NCBI RefSeq assembly: GCF_018274385.1
Contig: NZ_JAAFYZ010000052.1
Location: 1 to 55,086, forward strand
Direction: 5' to 3'
Length of the DNA stretch: 55,086 bases
DNA from: Catenulispora pinistramenti
GTDB taxonomy: Bacteria > Actinomycetota > Actinomycetes > Streptomycetales > Catenulisporaceae
In this document: positions 18,016-26,253 of the stretch, piece by piece
How positions within the stretch are numbered: the stretch's first letter is position 1
How the letters are laid out: every line of letters begins with the position of its first letter
Made by a program: the position numbers and the translations under genes
Notes under the pieces: generated by a model
What the model was told of the DNA's origin: nothing
Seen by the model: the letters and a program-made list of their open reading frames with translations, nothing else
Database searches by the model: none

Positions 18016-18563
18016 AGCGACTTCCCCCACTGGACGGCGCGATCGATCTCGCCGGCCAACAGCTGGTCCTGGCCGTCGACCAGGAAGCTGGCCGGCCGGG
18101 CGGCACTGGCGTAGCCACGCTGCCGCAGCCGCTTGGCGATGGCCCGGCTGGTACGGCCGGTGAACAAGACCGGACCGGACCGGCGGGTGTCGAACGCGGC
18201 AGCAGCCACCTGATGCTTCACCGCGATGCCTTGCGGCTCGACATGGCTGCCCACGGGCAACGCGTCCAGCACACTCCTGAGGTCAGACTCCTCGGACGCA
18301 CCAGGCGCCGCTTGGGGCAGGCCGTAAGCGGACGCCGCCGTGCGCGGCTCGGGCTTACGGGTATACAGCGCCGGCAGACCGTGCCCGTGCGTCGGCCCGC
18401 CGATGATGAGGAGGTCGACGTCGACGCTCGCGAGAAGGCTCCCCTCGGCGTCCGCGGCCGGGACCAGAGTCGCTTCACCGGCGGTGCGCAGGCCTTCGGC
18501 GATCGCTTCGGCGACGGTGTGGGTGTTGCCGAACACGGACTCATAGATGATCAGGGCTCTCAT
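17997..18563 (-). CDS. Flavodoxin-domain protein
   Basis: A 188-residue protein with the FMN phosphate-binding loop IIYESVFGNTHTVAEAIAEGL at the N-terminus and a flavin-contacting GGPTHGHGLP loop near residue 55. The C-terminal half carries a LFTGRTSRAIAKRLRQRGY segment. It is likely a small electron carrier or flavodoxin-like redox protein. It lies 41 bp downstream of htpX on the same strand, so it is probably in one transcript driven from the box at 19559. Confidence 0.85.
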   Translation of the reverse strand: MRALIIYESVFGNTHTVAEAIAEGLRTAGEATLVPAADAEGSLLASVDVDLLIIGGPTHGHGLPALYTRKPEPRTAASAYGLPQAAPGASEESDLRSVLDALPVGSHVEPQGIAVKHQVAAAAFDTRRSGPVLFTGRTSRAIAKRLRQRGYASAARPASFLVDGQDQLLAGEIDRAVQWGKSLAAHGS

Positions 18564-18604
18564 TTCCGATTCCTCAATTCCGGTTCCTCATTTCCGCTTC
18601 CCCC

Positions 18605-19495
18605 TCACACCGGCCGCCCCAGCTGCTCGGTGATCCGGGCGAGCTGGTCCAGACGGCGCTCCAGCTTCGGGTGCGTCGAGAACAGGCCGGCCAGACGACC
18701 GCCGCCGACCGGGCTGATGAAGAAGGCGTTGAACGCCTGCACGCTGCGCAGGTCGCGACGCGGGATCCGGGCCGCGGAGTCGGAAAGCTTGACCAGCGCG
18801 GAGGCGAGCTGTGAAGGCTGGCCGGTCAAGATGGCGCCGTCCCGGTCCGCGGCCAGCTCGCGATACCGCGACAGGGCCCTGATCAACACGAAGCTGATCG
18901 CGTAGACCGCGGTCGAGACCACCATGATCGCCATGATGACCATCGCCGTGTTCTGGTTCCGGCGGCCGAACACCTGGGAGTACAGGGTGAAGCGCATCAT
19001 CAGCCCGGCCACGACGCCCAGGAAGGAGGCGATGGTGATCACCGCGACGTCCCGGTGTGCGACGTGCGTCAGCTCATGCGCGAGGACGCCCTCCAACTCC
19101 TTCTCGTCCAGCAGCCCCAGAATCCCGGTCGTCACACACAACACCGCGTGATCGGCGTTCCGGCCGGTCGCGAACGCGTTGGGCACGTCCAAGTCCGCGA
19201 CGGCCACCTTCGGCTTCGGCATGTCGGCCAGCGAGCACAGGCGGTCCAGGACCGCGTGCAACTGCGGATACTCCTCAGGCGTGACGATGTGCCCTTTGAG
19301 GGCGGCCAGCGCGATCCGGTCGGAATACCAGTACTGCGCGAACAGCAGGGCGCCGAGGATCACCACGATCAACACGACGGACTTGAGCAACACCACCAGC
19401 GCCGCGGCGAAGACGAGGTACAACAGTCCCAGAAAAAAGATCGTCACCCCCATCCGCACACTCAGCTGCCGGTCAGGCTTGATACGGCTTTGCAC
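18605..19495 (-). CDS. htpX: HtpX-like membrane M48 metalloprotease
   Basis: A 296-residue protein with two N-terminal hydrophobic segments, then the zinc motif HELTH in GVLAHELTHVAHRD (about residue 140), two more membrane segments and a downstream ELAADRDGA motif supplying the third zinc ligand. HtpX is a heat-shock-type protease that degrades misfolded membrane proteins. A DosR-like box lies about 64 bp upstream. It is the first gene of an apparent htpX-flavodoxin operon. Confidence 0.93.
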   Translation of the reverse strand: MQSRIKPDRQLSVRMGVTIFFLGLLYLVFAAALVVLLKSVVLIVVILGALLFAQYWYSDRIALAALKGHIVTPEEYPQLHAVLDRLCSLADMPKPKVAVADLDVPNAFATGRNADHAVLCVTTGILGLLDEKELEGVLAHELTHVAHRDVAVITIASFLGVVAGLMMRFTLYSQVFGRRNQNTAMVIMAIMVVSTAVYAISFVLIRALSRYRELAADRDGAILTGQPSQLASALVKLSDSAARIPRRDLRSVQAFNAFFISPVGGGRLAGLFSTHPKLERRLDQLARITEQLGRPV

Positions 19496-19558
19496 GACGC
19501 CTCCTGGTGTCTGGTGCTCCCGCTCTCAGCATGGGCCTCGACCAGTTCCTCAGGGCAG

Positions 19559-19572
19559 GGCCATACGACCCT
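19559..19572. promoter_or_regulatory. DosR-like box 6 (GGGCCATACGACCC)
   Basis: An exact GGGnC-N4-GnCCC match in the 106-bp gap upstream of htpX, between the htpX start (19495) and the stop of the deacetylase gene (19602). Confidence 0.55.
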
Positions 19573-19601
19573 GATCCAGAGCGCCTGGACACGCCCGCCG
19601 C

Positions 19602-20786
19602 TTACGGCTCCGGGTACAGCCCATGCGAAGGAAACACCGAGCGCCGAGTCAGCATGACGGCCCGGTCGACGGGATCGGCCGGGTCGTACCCGGCGCTCCA
19701 AGGACGCGGGACGGGCCGGTGTCCGTCGGTCATCACCGAGACCACGTCGGTACGGCCCGTCACCTGCCGGGCGAAGGCCAGCCATCCGCTGGGGACCGCC
19801 GAGGCCGGCGCGATCGGCTGACCGGCCGCTTCGGCCAGCAGGTGGGTCCAGGCCCGCGGCACGACGTTGACGGTCTCGTAGCCTCCCCCGCCGAACGCGA
19901 CCCACCGCCCGGACGCGGCCTCGTGAGCCAGCCCGTGCAGCCTCTCGGCCGCCGCACGCTGCCCGTCGACCGTGAGCAGCAGATGGGCCAGCGGGTCCAG
20001 GGCATGGGTGTCACAGCCGTGCTGCGTGACCAGCACCTCCGGCTCGAAGGCCCGAAGCAGCGGCGGCACTACCGCATCGAAGGCCCGCAGCCACATCTCG
20101 TCCCCGGTCCCCGCCGGCAGCGCGACGTTCACGGCGCTGCCCTGCGCGCCCGCACCACCGGACTCCTCCGGCAGACCGGTGCCCGGAAACAGGGTCCTGG
20201 GATGCTCGTGCAGACTGATCGTCAGGACCCTGGGATCGTCCCAGAAGGCGGCCTGGACCCCGTCCCCGTGGTGCACATCGACGTCCACATAGGCGACGCG
20301 CTGCGCACCCTGGGCCAACAGCCACGCTATGGCGATCGCCGGGTCGTTGTACACGCAGAACCCCGAGGCCCGGGAACGCATCGCGTGATGGAGGCCGCCG
20401 GCGATGTTCACGGCGTGCTCGCTCGCCCCGCTCCACACCTGGCGCGCGGCGGCGACGGAGGCTCCGACGATCCGCGCTGACGCCTCGTGCATGCCGGGGA
20501 AGTAGGGGTTGTCCTCGGTCCCGAAGCCGAAACGCACGCGCTCGGCATGCGTCACAGACGCGGAATGCCGGACGGCCCCGACGTACTCGGCGGAGTGCAC
20601 CAGTTCCAACAAATCGCCGTCGGCAGGCCGGAAGGCGACCACGTCCACGCCGGGCAGGTCCAGGAGACCGAACGACCGGGCCAGCGCCATCGTGAGTTCC
20701 ACTCGCACCGGCGCCAGCGGATGGTCGTGGCCGAAGTCGTACTCCAGCAGACAGTCATCCCACGGCACACTCAGCGACCCGGTCAC
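19602..20786 (-). CDS. acuC: AcuC-type acetoin utilisation / class II histone deacetylase-like protein
   Basis: A 394-residue protein of the arginase/HDAC fold. Active-site segments are GGLHHAM (His133/134), GFCVYNDPAIA and YVDVDVHHGDG (zinc ligands Asp168, Asp170 or His172 by alignment), with TISLHEHPRTLFPGTG after them. AcuC-type enzymes remove acetyl groups from lysines of acetyl-CoA synthetase and other proteins. The chosen start is GTG at 20786 behind a strong AGGAGGGAGG ribosome site; a longer frame to 20951 has no such support. Together with the GNAT fusion at 13205 it could form an acetylation/deacetylation pair. Confidence 0.88.
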   Translation of the reverse strand: MTGSLSVPWDDCLLEYDFGHDHPLAPVRVELTMALARSFGLLDLPGVDVVAFRPADGDLLELVHSAEYVGAVRHSASVTHAERVRFGFGTEDNPYFPGMHEASARIVGASVAAARQVWSGASEHAVNIAGGLHHAMRSRASGFCVYNDPAIAIAWLLAQGAQRVAYVDVDVHHGDGVQAAFWDDPRVLTISLHEHPRTLFPGTGLPEESGGAGAQGSAVNVALPAGTGDEMWLRAFDAVVPPLLRAFEPEVLVTQHGCDTHALDPLAHLLLTVDGQRAAAERLHGLAHEAASGRWVAFGGGGYETVNVVPRAWTHLLAEAAGQPIAPASAVPSGWLAFARQVTGRTDVVSVMTDGHRPVPRPWSAGYDPADPVDRAVMLTRRSVFPSHGLYPEP

Positions 20787-21282
20787 GAGATCCTCCCTCC
20801 TGGCAATGCTGTATGGAAGAAGTGGACCGCCCCCGCACCCGGCACTGTCTCCGGTCGGGGAGCCGGCGTCCACCGCACAGCGAAACGGCCCGTGCCGCAC
20901 GGGCCGCAAGATTCCGAGAGCCAGCGAACCTGCAAGGTGGGCTCCCGTCACCGGAATCGTCCAGATCAGGTGGTGGAGGTCGCTGTCCGGCCCCTATCAG
21001 CCTTCCAGCCTCTCAGCCCGTCCCGTCACACGATCTCGTCTGGTAACCCCTTCTCAAGATCGCCTTCCGCGTCGGACTCCCTCGCTCGCCCCGCAGGTCC
21101 ACTCCTTACGTTAGTCCGTGCCCAAGACCCCAACAGGGCCGAAAGACTCTAATCCCAACCTTTCCTTCTACCCTGCCCGCACCCGCCTGGGGCGCCATAC
21201 CGTGGCCGTATCGAGGGCTCATCGGACGCCCTGCGGCATGAGAGCAGGACCGCGTGCCCAAGCAGGCTGAAGGGCCGACATC
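20787..21282. other. Intergenic region, 496 bp, between divergent genes
   Basis: No convincing gene. It contains a weak DosR-like sequence GGGCCGCAAGATTC (20901-20914) 115 bp upstream of the deacetylase start and a better one at 21136-21149. There is an inverted repeat GGCCCGTGCCGCACGGGCC (20897-20915 region) that may form a hairpin. The rest shows no repeat or open frame with actinobacterial codon bias. Confidence 0.5.
21136..21149. promoter_or_regulatory. DosR-like box 7 (GGGCCGAAAGACTC)
   Basis: Differs by one base from box 3 at 10130. It lies 134 bp upstream of the small gene at 21283. Confidence 0.5.
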
Positions 21283-21651
21283 ATGAACGGATTCTTCGAA
21301 CCGGTCCCGCGCCCCGAGCCGGGACCGCGACCGAGACCGAGACCGCGCAAACCATCGCGAAGCAGCCAGCCGCACCAACGTCCACCGCGCGCGCCACAGC
21401 CGGTGTTGAGCCTGCACCTGGCGTCGGTCGGCAGCAACGTGGCCGCGCGGTTCCTGACCGAGTCGCCGTCGGTGGCGGTGCTCGTGGTGGAGGACCTGTG
21501 CTGGCAGGCGGCCACCGAGGACTGGAAGCACCGCCGACCGCACTGGTGGCGGCCCCGGGCGCGCACTGTGTGGAAGGCCGAGGGAGCACTCCTCGAGGCC
21601 AAGGCAGACCGCCTGCGGCAGCTGGCCGACGACGTCTTCCAGGAGCTGTGA
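21283..21651 (+). CDS. Small protein with Pro/Arg-rich N-terminus, unknown function
   Basis: A 122-residue protein. Residues 7-40 are a Pro-Arg-rich linker (alternating RPRPRPR), followed by an alpha/beta segment (VLSLHLASVGSNVAARFL, VAVLVVEDLCW) and a basic-aromatic KHRRPHWWRPRAR patch before a C-terminal helix. The MNGFFEP opening recalls small actinobacterial proteins that start FFEPPPP, but the remainder does not obviously match. A DosR-like box lies upstream. The function is unknown. Confidence 0.6.
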   Translation: MNGFFEPVPRPEPGPRPRPRPRKPSRSSQPHQRPPRAPQPVLSLHLASVGSNVAARFLTESPSVAVLVVEDLCWQAATEDWKHRRPHWWRPRARTVWKAEGALLEAKADRLRQLADDVFQEL

Positions 21652-21761
21652 CGACGCCTTCCAGGAGCCGTGGTGGCGGACACCGCCCGCAGCTGCCACG
21701 GATCAGCGCACTCCCCGCCTGGTCACCGGGACTCCCGTAGGACCGCCGCACCTCAACTACA

Positions 21762-23201
21762 TCAGCCCCCGAACACCCTCACCTCCGGTTGCTCCGGATC
21801 GTAGGCGGCCCAGCCGGGATCGCCGTCGCGGGCGAAGGCGGTCCAGGCTCCGTGCATCGCCTCGGCGAGCCCCTCCGGTGCGGGATCCGGGCCGAGCAGG
21901 CCGCTGTCGCCGTGCAGCCACGGCTCGTCGGCGAGGTCGAACACGTAGGGCAGCTCGGTGGTGTGCGTGGCCCCGAGCCGGCCGTCGAGTGCCGTCGAGC
22001 GCTGAGCGAATGAGTAGACGTACGTTCGGCGTCCCGAGATGCGGGAGTGCGCCTCGGCCATGCGCGTGGTGCCAGCGCCGAACAGTGCTGCGCCGAGTAG
22101 TGCCGAGCGCAGCTCGCCGGGATGGGCGTTCGGCCGGGCTGCTTTGACGGCCGCGACCGTGGCGCCGGGATCGGCGTAGCCCGCTGCGGCGACGGCGAGG
22201 ACGTCGGCCTCGGTGGAAGGCTCCAGTTTGCCCTGGGGCACGAGGTACAGGTTCCCCTCCTCGATGTTGTCGCCGATGAGCACGCTGACCTCGGCGGCTG
22301 GACCGTCGGCCAGCCCATCGGCGGGTTGGACGGGCAAGACCAGGCTGAACGGACTCAACCCGAGCAGCGGGTCCCGGGCCGTGGCCGTCCGCAGACCGAG
22401 TCCGGACAGCTCCGGCAGGATGCCCAGGAGGTGCTCGTCCGGAATCGCGGCGAACTGCTCGGCGGACGCCCGGATGCCGAGCGCCTTCGCCGCCGCTGCG
22501 GTCACCCGCTCGGCCTGCTCGGGGGTGAAGGCACCAGTGCCGCTGCCGCTCTGCACTATCGCGCGGCGGAACAGGCCCGCCGCCTCCGGCGCCGCGAGGA
22601 GCGCACCGACGATCGTCGCGCCCGCCGACTGACCGAAGACGGTGACGTTGCCGGGGTCGCCCCCGAACGCGGAGATGCCGTCGCGGACCCAGCGCAGCGC
22701 GGCCAGCACGTCGAGCAGGCCGCGGTTGGCCGGGGCCCCGGGAAGGTCGAGGAAGCCCGGAATGCCGACCCGGTAGTTGACCGTCACCAGGACGACTCCG
22801 TCGCGGGCGAAGGCCTTGCCGTCGTACAGCGCGGCGCGGTTGGAGCCGCTGACAAAGCCGCCACCGTGCACGAAGACCATGACCGGACGCTTCCCGCCAT
22901 CAGCTGCGGGGGTGCGGACGTCGAGGGCCAGGTACTCCGCACCCGGCACCCAGCCCGGTCCGAAGTAGGGCGTCATGTCGAGTCGGCCGAAGGGCCGGGC
23001 GGGCTGTGGTGCCGTCGGCGCCGGCTCGGTGGCATCCCTGATCCCGGGCCAGCCGGGATGCGGTTCCGGTGCGGCGAAACGTCGGGCGCCTTGTGGTGCC
23101 ATCGCATACGGGATGGCCCGGTACAGGTCGCCGAACCGGTCGCGCAGACCGCGCACGGAGCCGGCGTACGTCTCGACGACCGGGGGTGATTGCTGGGGCA
23201 T
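21762..23201 (-). CDS. Type-B carboxylesterase (para-nitrobenzyl esterase-like)
   Basis: A 479-residue alpha/beta hydrolase with oxyanion HGGGF (112-116), nucleophile elbow GQSAG (190-194), a Glu in the GDNIEEGN region and His in THTTELPYVFDL. It has no signal peptide and is slightly short for the family. The ATG at 23201 is chosen because a longer frame runs into the upstream gene. It lies 28 bp downstream of the metallo-hydrolase gene, probably one operon; its ribosome site (GAAAG) is weak. The two hydrolases together suggest breakdown of an ester or lactone compound. Confidence 0.88.
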   Translation of the reverse strand: MPQQSPPVVETYAGSVRGLRDRFGDLYRAIPYAMAPQGARRFAAPEPHPGWPGIRDATEPAPTAPQPARPFGRLDMTPYFGPGWVPGAEYLALDVRTPAADGGKRPVMVFVHGGGFVSGSNRAALYDGKAFARDGVVLVTVNYRVGIPGFLDLPGAPANRGLLDVLAALRWVRDGISAFGGDPGNVTVFGQSAGATIVGALLAAPEAAGLFRRAIVQSGSGTGAFTPEQAERVTAAAAKALGIRASAEQFAAIPDEHLLGILPELSGLGLRTATARDPLLGLSPFSLVLPVQPADGLADGPAAEVSVLIGDNIEEGNLYLVPQGKLEPSTEADVLAVAAAGYADPGATVAAVKAARPNAHPGELRSALLGAALFGAGTTRMAEAHSRISGRRTYVYSFAQRSTALDGRLGATHTTELPYVFDLADEPWLHGDSGLLGPDPAPEGLAEAMHGAWTAFARDGDPGWAAYDPEQPEVRVFGG

Positions 23202-23229
23202 GGGAACACTTTCTTTCGATGGAGCGGCT

Positions 23230-24135
23230 TCAGGCGATGCGGGAGAATCCCGCCCACTCCCTGATCGCGAACTTCGACCCGTCCTTGTCGACCTCGGCCG
23301 CACCCTGCCCGCCCAAGTGCGCCGGGAAGACGAGGGCGTTCGTCTCGGCGGCGCGGCCCAGCAGCTTGTGCCGGGTCGCCCGGGCCTGGGCCGGGTCCTC
23401 GCAGAAGCAGGAATTGGTGTCCGGCTCCATGATCTGCACGACGGTGTGCAACAGGTCCCCGACGAAGAGCGCACGATCGCCACCCGACTCCAGCGTCAGG
23501 ACGGACGAACCCGGAGTGTGGCCGGGCGCCGACTCCAGCCGCAGGTTCTTGTCGATCTGGTAGGAGCCGTCCCACAGTTCGGCCAGTCCGGCCTGATGGA
23601 CCGGGACGACGCTGTCCTCGAACACGTTCTGGTTGCCGCGGCCGAAGACCGTTTCATGCCCGTTGGCCGGGTTCCAGAAGTCGTAGTCCCGCCGCGGCAT
23701 GAGGTAGGTGGCGTTCGGGAAGGTCGGCACCCACGTGCGGCCGTCGAGGTAGGTGTTCCAGCCGACGTGGTCGATGTGCAGGTGGGTGTTGACCACGATG
23801 TCGACGTCTTCGGGCCGGACGCCGGCCGCCGCGAGGTTTTCGAGGTAGTCGGTGTCCAGACGGCTCCAGACCGGCGCGTAGGGCCGGTCTTTGTGATTGC
23901 CCACGCCGGTGTCGACGAGGATCGTGCGTCCTTCGCTGCGCAGCACCCAGGACTGGAGCGCCGTGTTGCACTCGTTCGTGGCGGGGTCCCAGAAGTCCGG
24001 CACCAAAACGGGGTGGGCCTGCTGCCAAGCCTCGTCGGAGGTGTCCGGGAAGAACTCCGCCGGAGTCATCCCGACTGGGCCGTAGTACTCCTTGACGCGA
24101 GCGACGGTGACGTCGCCCAGGGTGATCTGTTCCAT
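23230..24135 (-). CDS. MBL-fold metallo-hydrolase (lactonase-like)
   Basis: A 301-residue metallo-beta-lactamase-fold protein with the zinc motif THLHIDHVGWN (about 117-127), a second-site SAPGHTPGSS, the bridging Asp in LFVGDLLH and a late FPAHLGG. The lack of a signal peptide suggests a cytoplasmic hydrolase. The overall pattern resembles AHL-lactonase-like members, but the substrate is not determinable here. It is the first gene of the operon with the esterase and is divergent from the XRE regulator. Confidence 0.87.
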   Translation of the reverse strand: MEQITLGDVTVARVKEYYGPVGMTPAEFFPDTSDEAWQQAHPVLVPDFWDPATNECNTALQSWVLRSEGRTILVDTGVGNHKDRPYAPVWSRLDTDYLENLAAAGVRPEDVDIVVNTHLHIDHVGWNTYLDGRTWVPTFPNATYLMPRRDYDFWNPANGHETVFGRGNQNVFEDSVVPVHQAGLAELWDGSYQIDKNLRLESAPGHTPGSSVLTLESGGDRALFVGDLLHTVVQIMEPDTNSCFCEDPAQARATRHKLLGRAAETNALVFPAHLGGQGAAEVDKDGSKFAIREWAGFSRIA

Positions 24136-24221
24136 GGTCTTCCTTGTCGATCGGGCGCATGGCCGGGTGCTTCCGAGCTTCGGCGACGCCGGCCGGGCCG
24201 ACCAGACCCGCTCTGTCCTAC

Positions 24222-24232
24222 CCCTGGCAGGG
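24222..24232. promoter_or_regulatory. Candidate operator dyad of the XRE regulator
   Basis: CCCTG-G-CAGGG is a perfect dyad in TACCCCTGGCAGGGAGT, midway between the divergent starts at 24135 and 24270. Its position suits control of both directions by the MmyB-type regulator. Confidence 0.45.
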
Positions 24233-24269
24233 AGTGGCTGCGTCCTTCACCGCACGGCAGACTGCATGT

Positions 24270-25208
24270 ATGGACGGACCTGGCCCACTGGGCGACTTCC
24301 TGCAGGCACGCCGGGCTCAACTCCGGCCCGAGGACATCGGGCTGCCCCCGTTCGGGCCTCGCCGGGTGACCGGACTGCGCCGGGAGGAGCTGGCGCAGCT
24401 GGCGGGCGTCAGCGCCTCCTACTACACCCGGCTCGAACAAGGGCTGTCGCGCGGCGCCTCGCAGGAAGTCCTGGACGCCATCGGGCGGGCCCTACAGCTC
24501 AGCGACCACGAGCGCGATCACCTCACCCGCCTCGCCGACGCGTCACGCCGCACGACCCGGACCCGCCGGCCCCGGCCGGAAAAGGTCGCCGAGGAGACCC
24601 GGGACCTGATGCGCGCGATGGACGGCGTCCCGGCTCTGGTCCTCGGGCGGCGCACCGATGTGCTCGCCTGGAACAGCCTGGGCCACGCCCTGCTCGCCGG
24701 ACACGTGGATCCACTCGCACCCCACGACCCGGCCCACCGCCCGAACATGAGCCGCATGCTGTTCCTGGACCCGCACTGCCGCGAGCTGTACCGGGACTGG
24801 AACCGCAAGGCCCGCGCCGTCGTGGGCAACCTCCGCACCGCGGCGGGCCGGCATCCAGAGGATCAGCTGCTGGCCGAGCTGGTCGGCGAGCTGACGATGA
24901 AGAGCCCGGAGTTCGTCGCCCTGTGGCGGGACCACAGGGTGTCGGCCTGCGATCCGGTGTCCTACGACCTGCACCACCCGACGCTGGGCTCACTGACGGT
25001 GACGCAGCAGTCGCTGGCACTCATCCGCTCGCCGGAGCAGGTCCTCGTGGTGTGCACGGCACGCGCCGGCTCGTCCTCGGAAGCCGCCCTCGCTTTGTTG
25101 CGGCAGGCAGGCGCGGCGCAGGCACAGGCGCAGGCACAGGCACAGGCGCAGGCGCACCCGGCGGAGCGCGATGCAGCAGAGCGGGAGGGCTTGAAGTCCC
25201 AGAACTAG
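24270..25208 (+). CDS. XRE/MmyB-family transcriptional regulator
   Basis: A 312-residue protein: an N-terminal helix-turn-helix (LRREELAQLAGVSASYYTRLEQG, about residues 36-58) followed by a MmyB-like ligand-binding domain (PALVLGRRTDVLAWN ... DWNRKARAVVGNLR ... HHPTLGSLTV). Such regulators usually sit divergent from the oxidoreductase or hydrolase genes they control, as here. The C-terminal tail is an (Ala-Gln)n run encoded by a CAGGCA/CAGGCG hexamer repeat, likely length-variable. The ATG at 24270 is the first that leaves the operator free. The stop codon coincides with the outer end of repeat copy B. Confidence 0.88.
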   Translation: MDGPGPLGDFLQARRAQLRPEDIGLPPFGPRRVTGLRREELAQLAGVSASYYTRLEQGLSRGASQEVLDAIGRALQLSDHERDHLTRLADASRRTTRTRRPRPEKVAEETRDLMRAMDGVPALVLGRRTDVLAWNSLGHALLAGHVDPLAPHDPAHRPNMSRMLFLDPHCRELYRDWNRKARAVVGNLRTAAGRHPEDQLLAELVGELTMKSPEFVALWRDHRVSACDPVSYDLHHPTLGSLTVTQQSLALIRSPEQVLVVCTARAGSSSEAALALLRQAGAAQAQAQAQAQAQAHPAERDAAEREGLKSQN

Positions 25209-25870
25209 TGCTGCATCAGGCAACGTTTGCCCGGGAGTTTTCGCGATGTGGTTCGCGACATGCCGGTCGGGGGGCGGGATCCGTTTGGCGGGTGGAGTTT
25301 GCTGGGGCTGGAGTTTGTGGGTCGGGTTGCGGTTGGTTTGTGGGTTTCAAATGCATTTTACGGCCTTCGGTCATAGTTGTGCCGGTTCGGGGTTCGGGTC
25401 GGTGGGTGTGTTTGTCGGCTGCCGGTTCGCGCGTTCACAACCCCGCCCCACCTCAGGCCTCTTCAACTCCAGCAAGTCAGGGCAAGGACAAAGGGCCAGA
25501 TCAAGAACAAGATCAATAGCCACAAGCAAGATCAAGAGCCACAAGCAAGATCAAAGTCAAGAGCTGTGGTGAAGGGCCGGGCCTCCGGCGGGCCTCGGCA
25601 ACCTCAGGGAAACTAGCGCGGTTCCCTCGGGTGGCTGATCTAGTCTCAGCGGCTGCGGCCTGTGAGGTGGTGCGGTCCGTTCCCCTCGGTCGCGTCGTCA
25701 GCCCGGGGGGTACAGCACCGGTGTCCGGGGGTAAAGTCCGCGCGCTTGCGGTCATGTGTGTGAGCTGCGGTTTGTGATAGCGCGAACTTGACCCCCGGCC
25801 ACCGGCACTGTAGGCGAAGCCCTGCCGACGCGACCGAGGGGAACGAACCGAAAACCAGCCGGAGAAATAC
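25205..25870 (-). repeat. Long intergenic repeat, copy B (reverse)
   Basis: Reverse-oriented copy. The outer end (25206-25240) shares CTAGTGC and GGCAACGTTTGCC with the outer end of copy C. The hexanucleotide tract lies at about 25476-25565 (about 14-15 units), and the inverted-repeat core has arms 25674-25745 and 25780-25849. Spacer sequence inside the core differs from the other copies while the arms are conserved. The outer end overlaps the TAG stop of the XRE gene. Confidence 0.88.
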
Positions 25871-26253
25871 AAAACGCAGGGAACGAGGACACCGGTTGGC
25901 TGCTGCGGCTGCCGGTGAGGTGCTGGCGGCGGGCCGGTGGTCAACTGGTCGAGAACATGCCCGAGTGCGGTCCGGTATCCGATATGCCTTATGCGGCAAT
26001 GGACTGGTCGTGCTCGCAGCAGCCAGGCGCCGACTGCCAACATCCCCCCGGGCAGACCATGCCATCCGCCAGCATCGGCCATGGCGGCCAGGCCAATCAG
26101 CTATCCGGCGGCAGCCATCTTGGCGGACAGGCGAGCCCGCGCCCACACCTGCACCCGCCAGCCCGGAATACGCGCCCTCGGCACTGCCGCGCTGCCAGTA
26201 CCCCGACCGGCGGCCGAACTCGCCGAGCCGCCGGTACCGAACCACTGGGCTTT
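25871..26253. other. Unique centre between inverted repeat copies B and C
   Basis: 383 bp without a supported gene. Open frames exist on both strands but run out into the repeats and show no recognisable domain. The GC content is high, unlike the lower-GC repeats on either side. It might be a decayed cargo or simply the original intergenic DNA. Confidence 0.5.

Noticed and set aside
20892-20918. GC-rich hairpin as a riboswitch
   Set aside because: It is only a short GGCCCGTGC/GCACGGGCC stem with no conserved aptamer elements, on the upstream side of a deacetylase gene.
25871-26253. Transposase gene inside the inverted repeat pair
   Set aside because: No frame carries DDE or HUH-type residues in context, and the region is too short for a complete transposase.
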